A stretch of DNA of 64,000 nucleotides from Belnapia mucosa (lineage in GTDB: Bacteria; Pseudomonadota; Alphaproteobacteria; Acetobacterales; Acetobacteraceae): the NCBI RefSeq assembly GCF_016775475.1, contig NZ_JAEUXJ010000003.1, positions 357,033 through 421,032 on the forward strand, given 5' to 3'. The translations under genes and the position numbers were made by a program. The notes beneath the pieces were generated by a model. That model saw only the letters and a program-made list of their open reading frames with translations, made no database searches and had not been told where the DNA came from. Numbering within the stretch: the first letter of the stretch is position 1; each line of letters opens with the position of its first letter. Positions 45,279 through 59,205 of the stretch are shown here, one piece after another.

Positions 45279-46773
45279 ATGCAGCTCGCCGTCTGGACCT
45301 ACGAAGGTCCTCCGCATATCGGCGCGATGCGCGTCGCCACGGCGATGCAGGGGCTGCACTACGTGCTGCACGCGCCGCAGGGCGACACCTATGCCGACCT
45401 GCTCTTCACCATGATCGAGCGGCGCGGCGCCCGCCCGCCCGTCACCTACACCACCTTCCAGGCGCGCGACCTCGGCGGCGACACGGCGGAGCTGTTCAAG
45501 ACCGCCGCCCGCGAGGCCTTCGAGCGCTTCCGGCCCCAGGCGATGATCGTCGGCGCCTCCTGCACCGCGGAGCTGATCCAGGACGACCCGGGCGGCCTCG
45601 CCCGCGCCCTCGGCCTGCCCATCCCCGTCGTCGCGCTGGAGCTGCCGAGCTACCAGAAGAAGGAGAATTGGGGCGCCGCCGAGACCTTCTACCGCCTGGT
45701 CCGCAGCCTCTCCGCCCCGCCCGCGCCGCGCGCCGAAGGCCGCGCGCCGAGCTGCAACATCCTCGGCCCGACCGCCCTCGGCTTCCGCCACCGCGACGAT
45801 CTGCGCGAGATCACCGATCTCCTCACCCGTTTGGGCATCGCCATTAACGTCACCGCCCCGCTTGGTGCGACGCCGGCCGACCTCGCCCGCCTCGGCGAGG
45901 CCGATTTCAACGTTGTCCTCTACCCCGAGATCGCCGGCCCCGCCGCCGCCTGGCTCGCCCGCGCCCATGCCCAGCCGGCGACGAAGACCATCCCCATCGG
46001 CCTCGGCGCCACGCGCGAGTTCATTGCCGAGGTCGCGGCGCTGGCCGGGCTCGACGCCGCCCCGATCCTCGCCGCCGAGACCGTGCGCTCCGCCTGGTAC
46101 TCGCGCTCCGTCGACTCGAACTACCTGACCGGCAAGCGCGTCTTCGTCTTCGGCGATGCCACCCATGCGCTGGCCGCGGCCCGCATGGCGACCGAGGAGC
46201 TCGGCTTCACCCTGGTCGGCCTCGGCAGCTACGCCCGCGAGCAGGCCCGCGAGCTGCGCGAGGCGGCCAAGGCGCACGGCATCGAGGCGACCATCTCCGA
46301 CGACTACCTCGCTGTCGAGGCCGCCATCCAGGCCGCCCAGCCCGAGCTGATTCTCGGCACCCAGATGGAGCGCCACACGGCCAAGCGCCTCGGCATCCCC
46401 TGCGCCGTCATCTCCGCACCCGTCCATGTGCAGGACTACCCGGCGCGCTACTCGCCGCAGATGGGCTTCGAGGGCGCCAACGTCCTGTTCGACACCTGGG
46501 TCCACCCGCTGATGATGGGCCTCGAGGAGCACCTCCTCGGCATGTTCCGCGAGGACTTCGAGTTCCATGGCGAGGCCGCCCCCTCCCATCTCGGCGCGGC
46601 CGCCGCCACGGCCACCGCCGCGCCGACGCCTCCGGCGACCCTCACCTGGGCCGCCGAGGCCGAGCGCGAACTCGGCAAGATCCCCTTCTTCGTCCGCGGC
46701 AAGGCCCGCAGGAACACGGAGCGCTACGCCACCGAACGCGGCATCGGCACAATCACCATCGAGGCGCTCTACG

Positions 46774-46799
<26 letters not shown>
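45279..46799 (+). CDS. bchB: Light-independent protochlorophyllide reductase subunit B
   Basis: 506 residues. Starts [20 protein letters not shown], typical of ChlB/Bch[16 protein letters not shown] holds a cluster residue. The C-terminus has an Ala/Pro linker (near residue 430) and the conserved small domain with [21 protein letters not shown]. Partner of BchN. Its 3' end overlaps bchH by 26 nt. Confidence 0.95.
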
Positions 46800-51286
<4,487 letters not shown>

Positions 51287-51287
<1 letters not shown>

Positions 51288-51982
51288 TGCCGAGCAGCAC
51301 CTACACCGCCCGCCGCGGCGAGCTCGAGACCTATTTCGACCGCACCGCGGCCGAGGCCTGGGCGCGCCTCACCTCCACCGCCCCGGTCGGCCGCGTCCGC
51401 GCCACCGTCCGCGCCGGCCGCGACTCCATGCGCAATACGCTGCTCTCCTACCTGCCGGACGACCTCACCGGCCGTCGCCTACTCGATGCCGGCTGCGGCA
51501 CCGGCGCGCTCGCCGTCGAGGCCGCCCGCCGCGGCGCCCATGTCACCGCCATCGACCTCTCGCCGACCCTCGTCGGACTCGCCGCCGAGCGCGCCGCCGG
51601 CAACACCGGCGCCGGCCATGTCGACTTCCGCACCGGCGACATGCAGGACCCCGCCCTCGGCGAGTTCGACCACGTCGTCGCCATGGACAGCCTGATCCAC
51701 TACAAGGCGTCCGATGTCGTCGCGGTGCTCGCCGGCCTCGCCGCCCGCACCCACCATTCGATGCTGATTACCTTCGCCCCGCGCACCCCGTTGCTGGCGG
51801 CGATGCATGCCGTAGGCCAGTTCTTCCCACGCGGCGACCGCTCGCCCGCCATCGAGCCGGTCGCGGAGCGCCGCCTCGCGCATCTCGTCGCCGCCGGTCT
51901 CCCCGGCTGGCAGCCCGTCCGCAGCCAGCGCATCACCGCCGGCTTCTACATCTCCCAAGCTCTGGAGGTGCGCCGCAGATGA
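51287..51982 (+). CDS. bchM: Mg-protoporphyrin IX methyltransferase
   Basis: 231 residues. SAM motif LLDAGCGTGALAVEAARRG near residue 65 and the family-specific HYKASDVVAVLAGLA and FPRGDRSPAIEPVAE. Methylates the ring C propionate of Mg-protoporphyrin. TGATG junction with bchL; ATGA with lhaA. Confidence 0.94.
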
Positions 51983-53391
51983 GCCGCATCGCCCGGGCCT
52001 GGACGAAAATCGGCCCCGAATTCCTCCCCTTCGCCGACGCCGCCTCGACCGAACTCCCCCTTGGCCGCCTGCTGCGCCTCTCGCTTTTCCAGATCTCGGT
52101 CGGCATGGGCTCCGTGCTGCTGATCGGCACGCTGAACCGGGTGATGATCGTCGAGCTCGGCGTCTCCGCCTGGCTGGTGGCGACGATGGTCTCGCTGCCG
52201 CTGCTCTTCGCTCCCTTCCGCGCGCTCGTCGGCCACCGCTCCGACAACCACCGCTCCGCGCTCGGCTGGCGCCGCGTCCCCTACATCTGGATGGGCACGC
52301 TGCTGCAATTCGGCGGCCTGGCGATCATGCCCTTCGCGCTGATCCTGCTCTCCGGCGACAGCAATGCACCGCCCATTGTCGCCCATATCGGCGCGGCAAT
52401 GGCCTTCCTCCTCGTCGGCGCCGGCCTGCACACCACGCAGACCGTCGGCCTCGCGCTCGCCACCGACCTCGCCCCGCCCGAATCCCAGCCGCGCGTCGTC
52501 GCCCTGCTCTCGCTGATGCTGCTCCTCGGCATGATGGTGAGCGCCCTCGGCTTCGGCGCGCTGCTGCAGCATTTCAGCCAGATCCGGCTGATCCAGGTCA
52601 TCCAGGGCGCTGCCATGCTGACGATGGTGCTGAACTGCATCGCCCTCTGGAAGCAGGAACCGCGCGACCCTGGCCGCACCCGCGCCAATCGCCCGCAGCC
52701 GGGCTTCCTCGACTCCTGGCGGCGACTGCGCGGCGAAGGCCGCTGGACGCGCCGCCTTGCCGCCATCGGCCTCGGTTCCGCTGCCTTCAGCATGCAGGAC
52801 ATCCTGCTCGAGCCCTATGGAGGCCAGATCCTCGGCCTTTCCGTCGCCGCGACGACGACGCTGACCGCGCTCTTCGCGGGCGGCGGCATCGCCGGCTTCG
52901 CCATGGCAGCGCGCGGCCTCGGCCGTGGCGCGGACCCGCACCGCATCGCCGGCTTCGGCGCACTCGTCGGCGCCACGGGATTCGCCGGCGTTATCTTCGC
53001 CGCGCCCCTCGACAGCGCCGTCGCCTTCGGCCTCGGCACGGTGGCGATCGGCCTCGGCAGCGGCCTCTTCACCGTCGGCACGCTGACGGCCTGCATGGAC
53101 CTCGCCCGCAGCGGCCAGGCCGGCCTCGCGCTCGGCGCCTGGGGCGCGGTGCAGGCGAGCTGCGCGGGCGGCGCCGTCGCCGCCGGTGGCGTGCTGCGCG
53201 ACATCGTCTCCGACTTTGCGATGCAGGGCGGCCTCGGCTCCACCCTCACCGGCGCCGCGACCGGCTACGGCGCCGTCTATCTGTTCGAGATTGTCCTGCT
53301 CTTCGTCACCATCGCCGTGATCGGTCCGCTCGTCAGCGTCGCCCGGCCGCGGCCCACACCCTCGCTCGGCCTCGCCGGGTCGCCCAGCTAG
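51979..53391 (+). CDS. lhaA: Light-harvesting complex 1 assembly protein
   Basis: 470 residues with about twelve helices. BCD/PucC family: LFQISVGMGSVLLIGTLNRVMIVELGV near residue 35 and RALVGHRSDNHRSALGWRRVPYIW near 80. LhaA, located between bchM and puhA in purple bacteria, is needed for LH1 assembly. Overlaps bchM by 4 nt. Confidence 0.93.
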   Translation: MSRIARAWTKIGPEFLPFADAASTELPLGRLLRLSLFQISVGMGSVLLIGTLNRVMIVELGVSAWLVATMVSLPLLFAPFRALVGHRSDNHRSALGWRRVPYIWMGTLLQFGGLAIMPFALILLSGDSNAPPIVAHIGAAMAFLLVGAGLHTTQTVGLALATDLAPPESQPRVVALLSLMLLLGMMVSALGFGALLQHFSQIRLIQVIQGAAMLTMVLNCIALWKQEPRDPGRTRANRPQPGFLDSWRRLRGEGRWTRRLAAIGLGSAAFSMQDILLEPYGGQILGLSVAATTTLTALFAGGGIAGFAMAARGLGRGADPHRIAGFGALVGATGFAGVIFAAPLDSAVAFGLGTVAIGLGSGLFTVGTLTACMDLARSGQAGLALGAWGAVQASCAGGAVAAGGVLRDIVSDFAMQGGLGSTLTGAATGYGAVYLFEIVLLFVTIAVIGPLVSVARPRPTPSLGLAGSPS

Positions 53392-53406
53392 CGGAGGAAC
53401 GCCGTC

Positions 53407-54183
53407 ATGCAAACCGGTGCCATCACCAGCTATGTCGATGTCGCGCAGGTCGCGCTCTATGCCTTCTGGCTCTTCTTCGCCGGCCTCATCTGGTATCTCC
53501 GCCAGGAGGACAAGCGGGAGGGTTACCCGCTCGAGAATGACCGCTCCGACCGCGTGCTGGTGCAGGGCCTGCCGCCCATCCCACGTCCGAAGAGCCTGAA
53601 GCTCGCCCATGAAGGGAGCATCATCCCGCACCGGGAGGAGCGTAATCTCGACGGCCTCCTGATCCCGGCCGCTTCCTGGCCCGGCGCGCCGATGCAGCCG
53701 CTCGGCGACCCGATGCAGGACGGCGTCGGCCCCGCCTCCTATGCACTGCGCGCCGATGTGCCGGACGTCACCTTCGACGAGCAGCTGCCGAAGATCGTCC
53801 CGCTCCGCGCTGCCGGGGGCTACTACCTCGCCGCACAGGATCCTGACCCGCGCGGCTACCAGGTCGTCACCGCCGATGGCCGCATCGCTGGCACGGTCGT
53901 CGATTGCTGGGTGGATCGCTCCGAGACGGTGGTGCGCTATCTCGAGGCCGAAGCCGAAGGCGCCTCCGGCATGCGCCGGATCGTCTTTCCCATGGCGCTG
54001 TCCCGGATCGATCCAGGGCGCCGCATCGTCAAGGTCGCCTCCGTCCTCTCCTACCAGTTCGTGGGAGCACCGATGCTGAAGGACGCCGACACGATCACCC
54101 TGCGCGAGGAGGACCGAATTTGCGGCTACTTTGCCGGCGGTCATCTCTATGCAACGCCACAACGCCTTGGCCCGCTGGTCTGA
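53407..54183 (+). CDS. puhA: Photosynthetic reaction centre H subunit
   Basis: 258 residues. One N-terminal helix (VALYAFWLFFAGLIWYL), then YPLENDR and a cytoplasmic PRC-barrel domain: PMQDGVGPASYA, FDEQLPKIVPLRAA, ITLREEDRICGYFAGG. Caps the RC and controls QB protonation. 15 nt after lhaA, with GGAGGAA as the ribosome site. Confidence 0.96.
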   Translation: MQTGAITSYVDVAQVALYAFWLFFAGLIWYLRQEDKREGYPLENDRSDRVLVQGLPPIPRPKSLKLAHEGSIIPHREERNLDGLLIPAASWPGAPMQPLGDPMQDGVGPASYALRADVPDVTFDEQLPKIVPLRAAGGYYLAAQDPDPRGYQVVTADGRIAGTVVDCWVDRSETVVRYLEAEAEGASGMRRIVFPMALSRIDPGRRIVKVASVLSYQFVGAPMLKDADTITLREEDRICGYFAGGHLYATPQRLGPLV

Positions 54184-54194
54184 AGGAGGCGGCA

Positions 54195-54848
54195 ATGGTG
54201 CAGGAACACGAGCTGGAGCCGGTCTGGGGCCTGCCCGAACGTCCCCCTGCCGGTGAGGTGATCCTCTGGCAGGGTGCGCCGGACTGGCGGGTCCATCTGC
54301 GGCGTGGCCTCCATCTGCGCGGCTTCGCTCTCTATTTCGGGGCGCTGCTCGGGGCGCGCTGCATCGCCTCGCTGGCAGCGGGCGCAAGCCTGCCTGTCGC
54401 GCTGCGCGATGCCGCTTGGTTCCTGCCCTTCGTCGCAGCGGTGCTGGCGCTGATCCTGCTGCTCGCTGTCCTGGTCGCGCGCACCAGCGCCTATACCATC
54501 ACCAGCCGGCGCATCGTCTTCCGGATCGGCATCGCGTTGTCGATGACGGTGAACATTCCTTTCACCGCCATCGAAGGTGCCGCGCTGCGACGCCATGCCG
54601 ATGGCAGCGGCGACATCACGCTGGCAATCTCACTGCAGCAGCGCATTTCCTACATCTTCTTCTGGCCGCATGTGCGCCCATGGCGCTACGCTCGTCCCGA
54701 GCCTGCGCTGCGTGCGATCCCGAATGTGGATGCGGTGGCGCAGACCCTGTCGCGGGCCCTGGCTGCGGCGGCCGCGGTGCCGGTGCAGCCGGTTGCGGTC
54801 ACCGCACCCGCCGGGGCCGCAAGCGGCCCGCAGACGGCCGCGGCCTGA
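54195..54848 (+). CDS. puhB: Photosynthetic complex assembly protein PuhB
   Basis: 217 residues. PH-like (YdbT-type) domain with two helices (FALYFGALLGARC and FLPFVAAVLALILLLAVLVA) followed by TSAYTITSRRIVFRIG, as in PuhB, an RC assembly factor. AAGGAGG precedes ATG 54195. The C-terminus is an Ala/Pro tail. Confidence 0.92.
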   Translation: MVQEHELEPVWGLPERPPAGEVILWQGAPDWRVHLRRGLHLRGFALYFGALLGARCIASLAAGASLPVALRDAAWFLPFVAAVLALILLLAVLVARTSAYTITSRRIVFRIGIALSMTVNIPFTAIEGAALRRHADGSGDITLAISLQQRISYIFFWPHVRPWRYARPEPALRAIPNVDAVAQTLSRALAAAAAVPVQPVAVTAPAGAASGPQTAAA

Positions 54849-54859
54849 GGGAGGAAGGG

Positions 54860-55318
54860 ATGAGCAGCCATTCCCACAACATGCCGGTACCGCGTGGTCC
54901 GTTGATCGGTGCCGGGGCCTTGCTCCTTGCCGTTCTGCTCGGCACCGGTCTCGGGCGGATCGCCGGGGCTGGCACCACGGCGCCGCAGGACGATGCGCCG
55001 ATGCTCGCCCGCAGCCTCGGCTTCGAGGATCGTATCGACGGCGCCATTCTCGTGCGCGACGCCGAGGCCGACCGCGACATCGCCGTGCTGGAGCCCGGGA
55101 CCAACGGCTTCGTCCGCGGCGCACTGCGCGCCCTGGTGCGTGAACGCCGGCGAGAGGATGTGGGCGGCCGTGCGCCCTTCCGCCTGGCCGCCTGGCCGGA
55201 TGGAAGGCTGACGCTGGAGGATCCAATGACCGGCAGCCGCATCGGCCTCGAAGCCTTCGGCCCGACCAACATGGAATCCTTCGCCCGGCTGCTGACCGCA
55301 GGGAGGGCTTTGCCATGA
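54860..55318 (+). CDS. puhC: Photosynthetic complex assembly protein PuhC
   Basis: 152 residues. One N-terminal helix (LIGAGALLLAVLLGTGLGRI) and a periplasmic domain with ARSLGFEDRIDGAILVRDA, GTNGFVRGALRALVRER and DPMTGSRIGLEAFGPTN, the PuhC pattern. Supports RC-LH1 organisation. AGGGAGGAAGGG precedes the start; the stop overlaps the next gene (ATGA). Confidence 0.92.
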   Translation: MSSHSHNMPVPRGPLIGAGALLLAVLLGTGLGRIAGAGTTAPQDDAPMLARSLGFEDRIDGAILVRDAEADRDIAVLEPGTNGFVRGALRALVRERRREDVGGRAPFRLAAWPDGRLTLEDPMTGSRIGLEAFGPTNMESFARLLTAGRALP

Positions 55319-55626
55319 ACCCCGGCCTGCTCTCCCGCCTGACTGGCGGCCGCCGCTTCGAGGTACCCTGCACCGTCGAAATCGAGCAGACCTTCGACAG
55401 CCTGCATGCCCATGCCATCCCGGAAGGCGTGCAGCTGCGCCCCGGTGACCGCGTGCTCGTCCACAACCTGCCTGGTCATATTGCCCATGGCGAGGCGATG
55501 CGCTTCGAGACCCAGGCCACTGTCATCCGCGCCGGCTGGCTGGAACGCGCCTGGACCGAGGCTTCGGCCATCCTGGAACTGACGGAACTCTATCATTGCG
55601 GCTTCGAGCCCAAGGAAGCGCCATGA
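55315..55626 (+). CDS. Conserved-looking small PGC protein between puhC and acsF
   Basis: 103 residues, soluble. [38 protein letters not shown] and [31 protein letters not shown] suggest a compact beta domain followed by a helix. It occupies the slot of the small unnamed ORF between puhC and acsF in Rhodobacter. ATGA overlaps on both sides tie its translation to PuhC and AcsF, so it could assist the cyclase or RC assembly. No proven function. Confidence 0.8.
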   Translation: MNPGLLSRLTGGRRFEVPCTVEIEQTFDSLHAHAIPEGVQLRPGDRVLVHNLPGHIAHGEAMRFETQATVIRAGWLERAWTEASAILELTELYHCGFEPKEAP

Positions 55627-56708
55627 ACGCGATCACGCCTGTCGGCAACCCGACCCCGCGCCGCCCGCTCAATGATGCGACGCGCCTCGCCACCACGGAG
55701 GCGGTGCTCAGCCCGCGCTTCTACACCACCGATTTCGATGCCATGGACCGCATCGATGTCGACAGCCTGCGCGCCGAATGGGACGCGCTGATGGCTGAAT
55801 TCCACGCCGACCCCAACAAGGGGCATTTCGTCCGCACCGAGGCATTCGACGAGTTCAAGCTCGATGCCCTGCCGGAGCCCTTGCAAAAGGAGCTTGTCGA
55901 GTTCCTCGTCAGCTCCGTCACCGCCGAATTCTCCGGCTGCGTCCTCTATGCCGAGATCCGCAAGCGGGTGAAGAACCCGGACATGAAAGATCTGTTCGGC
56001 GTGATGAGCCGGGACGAGGCGCGCCATGCCGGCTTCATCAACGATGCGCTAAAGGATATCGGCATCGGCGTCGATCTGGGTTTTCTCACCAAGGCGAAGA
56101 AATACCACTACTTCCAGCCGAAATTCATCTTCTACGCCACCTACCTGTCGGAGAAGATCGGCTACGCCCGCTACATCACCATCTTCCGCCAGTTCGAGCG
56201 GCATCCGGAGCTGCGCTTCCACCCGATCTTCCTGTGGTTCGAGAAGTGGTGCAACGACGAGTTCCGCCACGGCGAGGCCTTCGCCCTGCTGATGCGCGCC
56301 AACCCCAAGCTGCTCGAAGGCCGCAACAAGCTTTGGGTGAAGTTCTTCCAGCTTGCCGTCTATGCGACGATGTATGTGCGCGACCATGCCCGGCCGGAAT
56401 TTCACAAGGCCCTTGGCATGACGCCAACCGGCTACGACCACGAGGTCTTCCGCACCTGCACCGCGATCTGCAAGCAGGTCTTTCCGGTCACGCTCGACAC
56501 CGACCACCCGGCGATGCGTCGCGGCCTTGACCGGCTGTTTCGCATCACCCAGCGCCAGGCGGCCGCCAAGGCCCGCGGCGGCCTTGCCGGCAAGCTGCAG
56601 CGCGCCGGCCTTGGTGCCGCGGCGGCCGCAACCTTCGCGCGGCTCTACCTCCTCCCGGGCAAGCATGCGGCGCTGCCGGCGCAGATCCGCATGGCGCCGG
56701 CCTGGTAG
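55623..56708 (+). CDS. acsF: Aerobic Mg-protoporphyrin IX monomethyl ester cyclase
   Basis: 361 residues. Diiron carboxylate motifs (ExnExxH) seen in [22 protein letters not shown] and [12 protein letters not shown]. Uses O2 to form ring E. The oxygen-independent BchE is not in the window, consistent with an aerobic lifestyle. Overlaps the 103-residue gene by 4 nt. Confidence 0.95.
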   Translation: MNAITPVGNPTPRRPLNDATRLATTEAVLSPRFYTTDFDAMDRIDVDSLRAEWDALMAEFHADPNKGHFVRTEAFDEFKLDALPEPLQKELVEFLVSSVTAEFSGCVLYAEIRKRVKNPDMKDLFGVMSRDEARHAGFINDALKDIGIGVDLGFLTKAKKYHYFQPKFIFYATYLSEKIGYARYITIFRQFERHPELRFHPIFLWFEKWCNDEFRHGEAFALLMRANPKLLEGRNKLWVKFFQLAVYATMYVRDHARPEFHKALGMTPTGYDHEVFRTCTAICKQVFPVTLDTDHPAMRRGLDRLFRITQRQAAAKARGGLAGKLQRAGLGAAAAATFARLYLLPGKHAALPAQIRMAPAW

Positions 56709-56714
56709 CGCGCC

Positions 56715-57539
56715 ATGGCCGATTACGGTCTGCCCGCCCTCTATGCGCTGTTCGTCTGGTGGTTCAGCACCGGGGCGATCATCTGGCTGGACGGGCTGCC
56801 GGCGCGGACCTATCGACGCAGCATGCTGGGCGCGACGGTAATGCTTGCCGCCGCCCTCTGGGGCCTCGCCGCCAGCAGCGCGGACGCCTCGCCCCTCGGC
56901 GCCTACTGCGCCTTCTCCTGCGGCCTGCTCGCCTGGGCCTGGCAGGAGATGGCTTTCCTGATGGGCTTTGCCACCGGCCCGCGCCGCCAACCCTGCCCGG
57001 AAGGCTGCACCGGCTGGCCGCGCTTCCGCCTCGCCGTGCTGACGATCCTGCATCATGAGCTGGCGATCATCGCCGGCGCCGGAGCCGTCCTGGCTCTGAC
57101 CTGGGGCCAGCCGAACCAGATCGGCGCCTGGACCTTCCTGCTGCTCTGGGGCATGCGGCAGAGCGCCAAGCTGAACGTCTTCCTCGGCGTACGGAACCTC
57201 AACGAGCAGTTCCTGCCGCCGCACCTCGCCTACCTCGGCAGCTTCTTCGCCCGCAAGCCGATGAACCTGCTCTTCCCGCTTTCCGTCACCGGCGGCACGC
57301 TGCTCTGCGCCTGGTTTTTCCACCGCGCCCTGGCCGGCGGGGCCAGCGACTTCGAGGCCGCCGGCTTCACCTTCCTCGGCGTGCTGACCGCGCTCGCCAT
57401 CCTCGAACACTGGTTCCTGGTGCTCCCCATCCCGGCGGAAGCGCTCTGGAACTGGAGCATGAAGTCACGCCGCCAGGCCGCATCGGCCGTGGCGGAGGCG
57501 GAACCACAGCACCTGCATGCGCTGCGGCCCGCCGCCTGA
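56715..57539 (+). CDS. puhE: Photosynthetic complex assembly protein PuhE (DUF3623)
   Basis: 274 residues, about seven membrane helices. ALYALFVWWFSTGAIIWLDGL at the start and WGMRQSAKLNVFLGVRNLNEQFLP late are DUF3623/PuhE features. In Rhodobacter, PuhE modulates BChl production. 6 nt after acsF. Confidence 0.9.
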   Translation: MADYGLPALYALFVWWFSTGAIIWLDGLPARTYRRSMLGATVMLAAALWGLAASSADASPLGAYCAFSCGLLAWAWQEMAFLMGFATGPRRQPCPEGCTGWPRFRLAVLTILHHELAIIAGAGAVLALTWGQPNQIGAWTFLLLWGMRQSAKLNVFLGVRNLNEQFLPPHLAYLGSFFARKPMNLLFPLSVTGGTLLCAWFFHRALAGGASDFEAAGFTFLGVLTALAILEHWFLVLPIPAEALWNWSMKSRRQAASAVAEAEPQHLHALRPAA

Positions 57540-57569
57540 TGCCATAGACCCTGAAAGGGAGAGGGGACG

Positions 57570-58781
57570 ATGAACTACGAGGCGTTCTTCCGGAAGCAGA
57601 TCGGCGCCCTCCACCGCGAAGGCCGCTACCGCGTCTTCGCCGACCTCGAGCGCCAGGCCGGCGCCTTCCCCTATGCGACGCACCACCGCCCGCGCGGCCA
57701 GCAGCAGGTGACGGTCTGGTGCTCCAACGACTATCTCGGCATGGGCCAGCACCCGAAGGTGCTCGCCGCGATGCACGAGGCGCTCGACAAGTGCGGCGCC
57801 GGTGCCGGCGGCACGCGCAACATCGCCGGCACCAACCACTACCACGTCCTGCTCGAGCAGGAGCTCGCCGACCTCCACGGCACGGAGGCCGCGCTGCTCT
57901 TCAACAGCGGCTACATGTCGAACTGGGCGACGCTCTCGACGCTCGCCTCGCGCATGCCAGGCTGCGTCATCGTCTCCGACGAGCTGAACCATGCCTCGAT
58001 GATCGAGGGCATCCGCCACAGCCGCGCCGAGCGCCGCGTTTTCGCCCATAACGACCCGGCCGACCTCCGCCGCATCCTCGCCGAGCTCGACCCGGAGGCG
58101 CCGAAGCTCGTCGCCTTCGAAAGCGTCTACTCGATGGACGGCGACATCGCGCCCATCGCCGAGCTCTGCGACATCGCTGAGGAATACGGCGCGATGACCT
58201 ATATCGACGAGGTCCATGCCGTCGGCCTCTACGGCCGCCGCGGCGGCGGCGTGACGGAGCGCGACGGCGTCGCCCATCGCCTCACCGTCATCGAGGGGAC
58301 GCTGGCCAAGGCCTTCGGCGTCGTCGGCGGCTACATCGCCGGGTCCGCCGCGATGTGCGACTTCGTCCGCTCCTACGCCTCGGGCTTCATCTTCACCACC
58401 TCCATGCCGCCCGCGGCCGCAGCCGGCGTCATCGCCAGCATCCGCCACCTGAAGGAGAGCAGCGTCGAGCGCGACCTGCTGCATGCAAATGCTTCGCAAC
58501 TCCGCGCCAAGCTCGACGCCGCCGGCGTGCCGCATCTGGAGAACCCCAGCCACATCGTCCCGGTCATGGTGCGCGATCCGGTGGTCTGCAAGCAGATCAG
58601 CGATCTCCTGCTGGACCACTACGGACTCTACGTGCAGCCCATCAACTACCCAACCGTGCCGCGCGGCACGGAGCGCCTGCGCTTCACCCCCGGCCCGCTG
58701 CACAGCACCGCGGATATCGACCATCTGGTCGCTTCCCTGTCCGAGATCTGGTCGCAGTTCAGCCTGCAGCGCGCTGCTTGA
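57570..58781 (+). CDS. hemA: 5-aminolevulinate synthase
   Basis: 403 residues. PLP-dependent alpha-oxoamine synthase: CSNDYLGMG near residue 50, [33 protein letters not shown] and the Schiff-base lysine in [15 protein letters not shown] near 250. Condenses glycine and succinyl-CoA, the first committed tetrapyrrole step (C4 pathway). Start preceded by AAAGGGAGAGGGG. Being last in the puh run links ALA supply to phototrophic expression. Confidence 0.95.
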   Translation: MNYEAFFRKQIGALHREGRYRVFADLERQAGAFPYATHHRPRGQQQVTVWCSNDYLGMGQHPKVLAAMHEALDKCGAGAGGTRNIAGTNHYHVLLEQELADLHGTEAALLFNSGYMSNWATLSTLASRMPGCVIVSDELNHASMIEGIRHSRAERRVFAHNDPADLRRILAELDPEAPKLVAFESVYSMDGDIAPIAELCDIAEEYGAMTYIDEVHAVGLYGRRGGGVTERDGVAHRLTVIEGTLAKAFGVVGGYIAGSAAMCDFVRSYASGFIFTTSMPPAAAAGVIASIRHLKESSVERDLLHANASQLRAKLDAAGVPHLENPSHIVPVMVRDPVVCKQISDLLLDHYGLYVQPINYPTVPRGTERLRFTPGPLHSTADIDHLVASLSEIWSQFSLQRAA

Positions 58782-58787
58782 GACGCA

Positions 58788-58797
58788 TTCTCATGAG
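58788..58797. other. Short palindrome in the hemA-HiPIP gap
   Basis: TCTCATGAGA, flanked by GAGACG on each side (direct repeats 15 nt apart). It could be an operator for the HiPIP-bchI transcript; no known regulator motif is matched. The remaining intergenic bases show only the ribosome site. Confidence 0.3.
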
Positions 58798-58883
58798 ACG
58801 AAAAACATCGTTGTTACGCTTGGCAAGTTCGGTATCGGACCCATGCTTGGCGTGCCGCCCAATCGGAGGAGGTCATACAGGTG

Positions 58884-59156
58884 ATGGACAAGCGTTCGAA
58901 ACCGCAGGCGCGCCGCGCCTTCCTGCAGAGGACCGGGCTTCAGGTCGCCGGCCTCGCCGCCCTGGCACCATTCGCCGTCGCTACGGCCCGTGCGCAGGAC
59001 AAGCTGGCGCCCGAGATGGTGATGTATCAGAACGAGCCGAAGGAAGGCCAGCGATGCAGCGGCTGCCAGCATTTTCAGCCGCCGAATGCCTGCGCGATCG
59101 TCAACGGCAATATCAGCCCGGATGGCTGGTGCGCCGTCTGGGCCGCAAAAGGCTGA
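58884..59156 (+). CDS. hip: High-potential iron-sulfur protein (HiPIP), Tat-exported
   Basis: About 90 residues. Twin-Arg signal (ARRAFLQRTGLQVAGLAAL) ending at ATARA. The mature part has four cysteines in CSGCQHF, NACAIV and DGWCAVW, the HiPIP [4Fe-4S] pattern. Periplasmic carrier that can donate electrons to the PufC tetraheme subunit. AGGAGG lies 8 nt before GTG 58881 and 11 nt before ATG 58884; either may be the start. Confidence 0.9.
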   Translation: MDKRSKPQARRAFLQRTGLQVAGLAALAPFAVATARAQDKLAPEMVMYQNEPKEGQRCSGCQHFQPPNACAIVNGNISPDGWCAVWAAKG

Positions 59157-59205
59157 CCATGACCCGGCGCGGCCCGCTCGCCGCGCCGGCCGGAGACAGG
59201 CGGCC

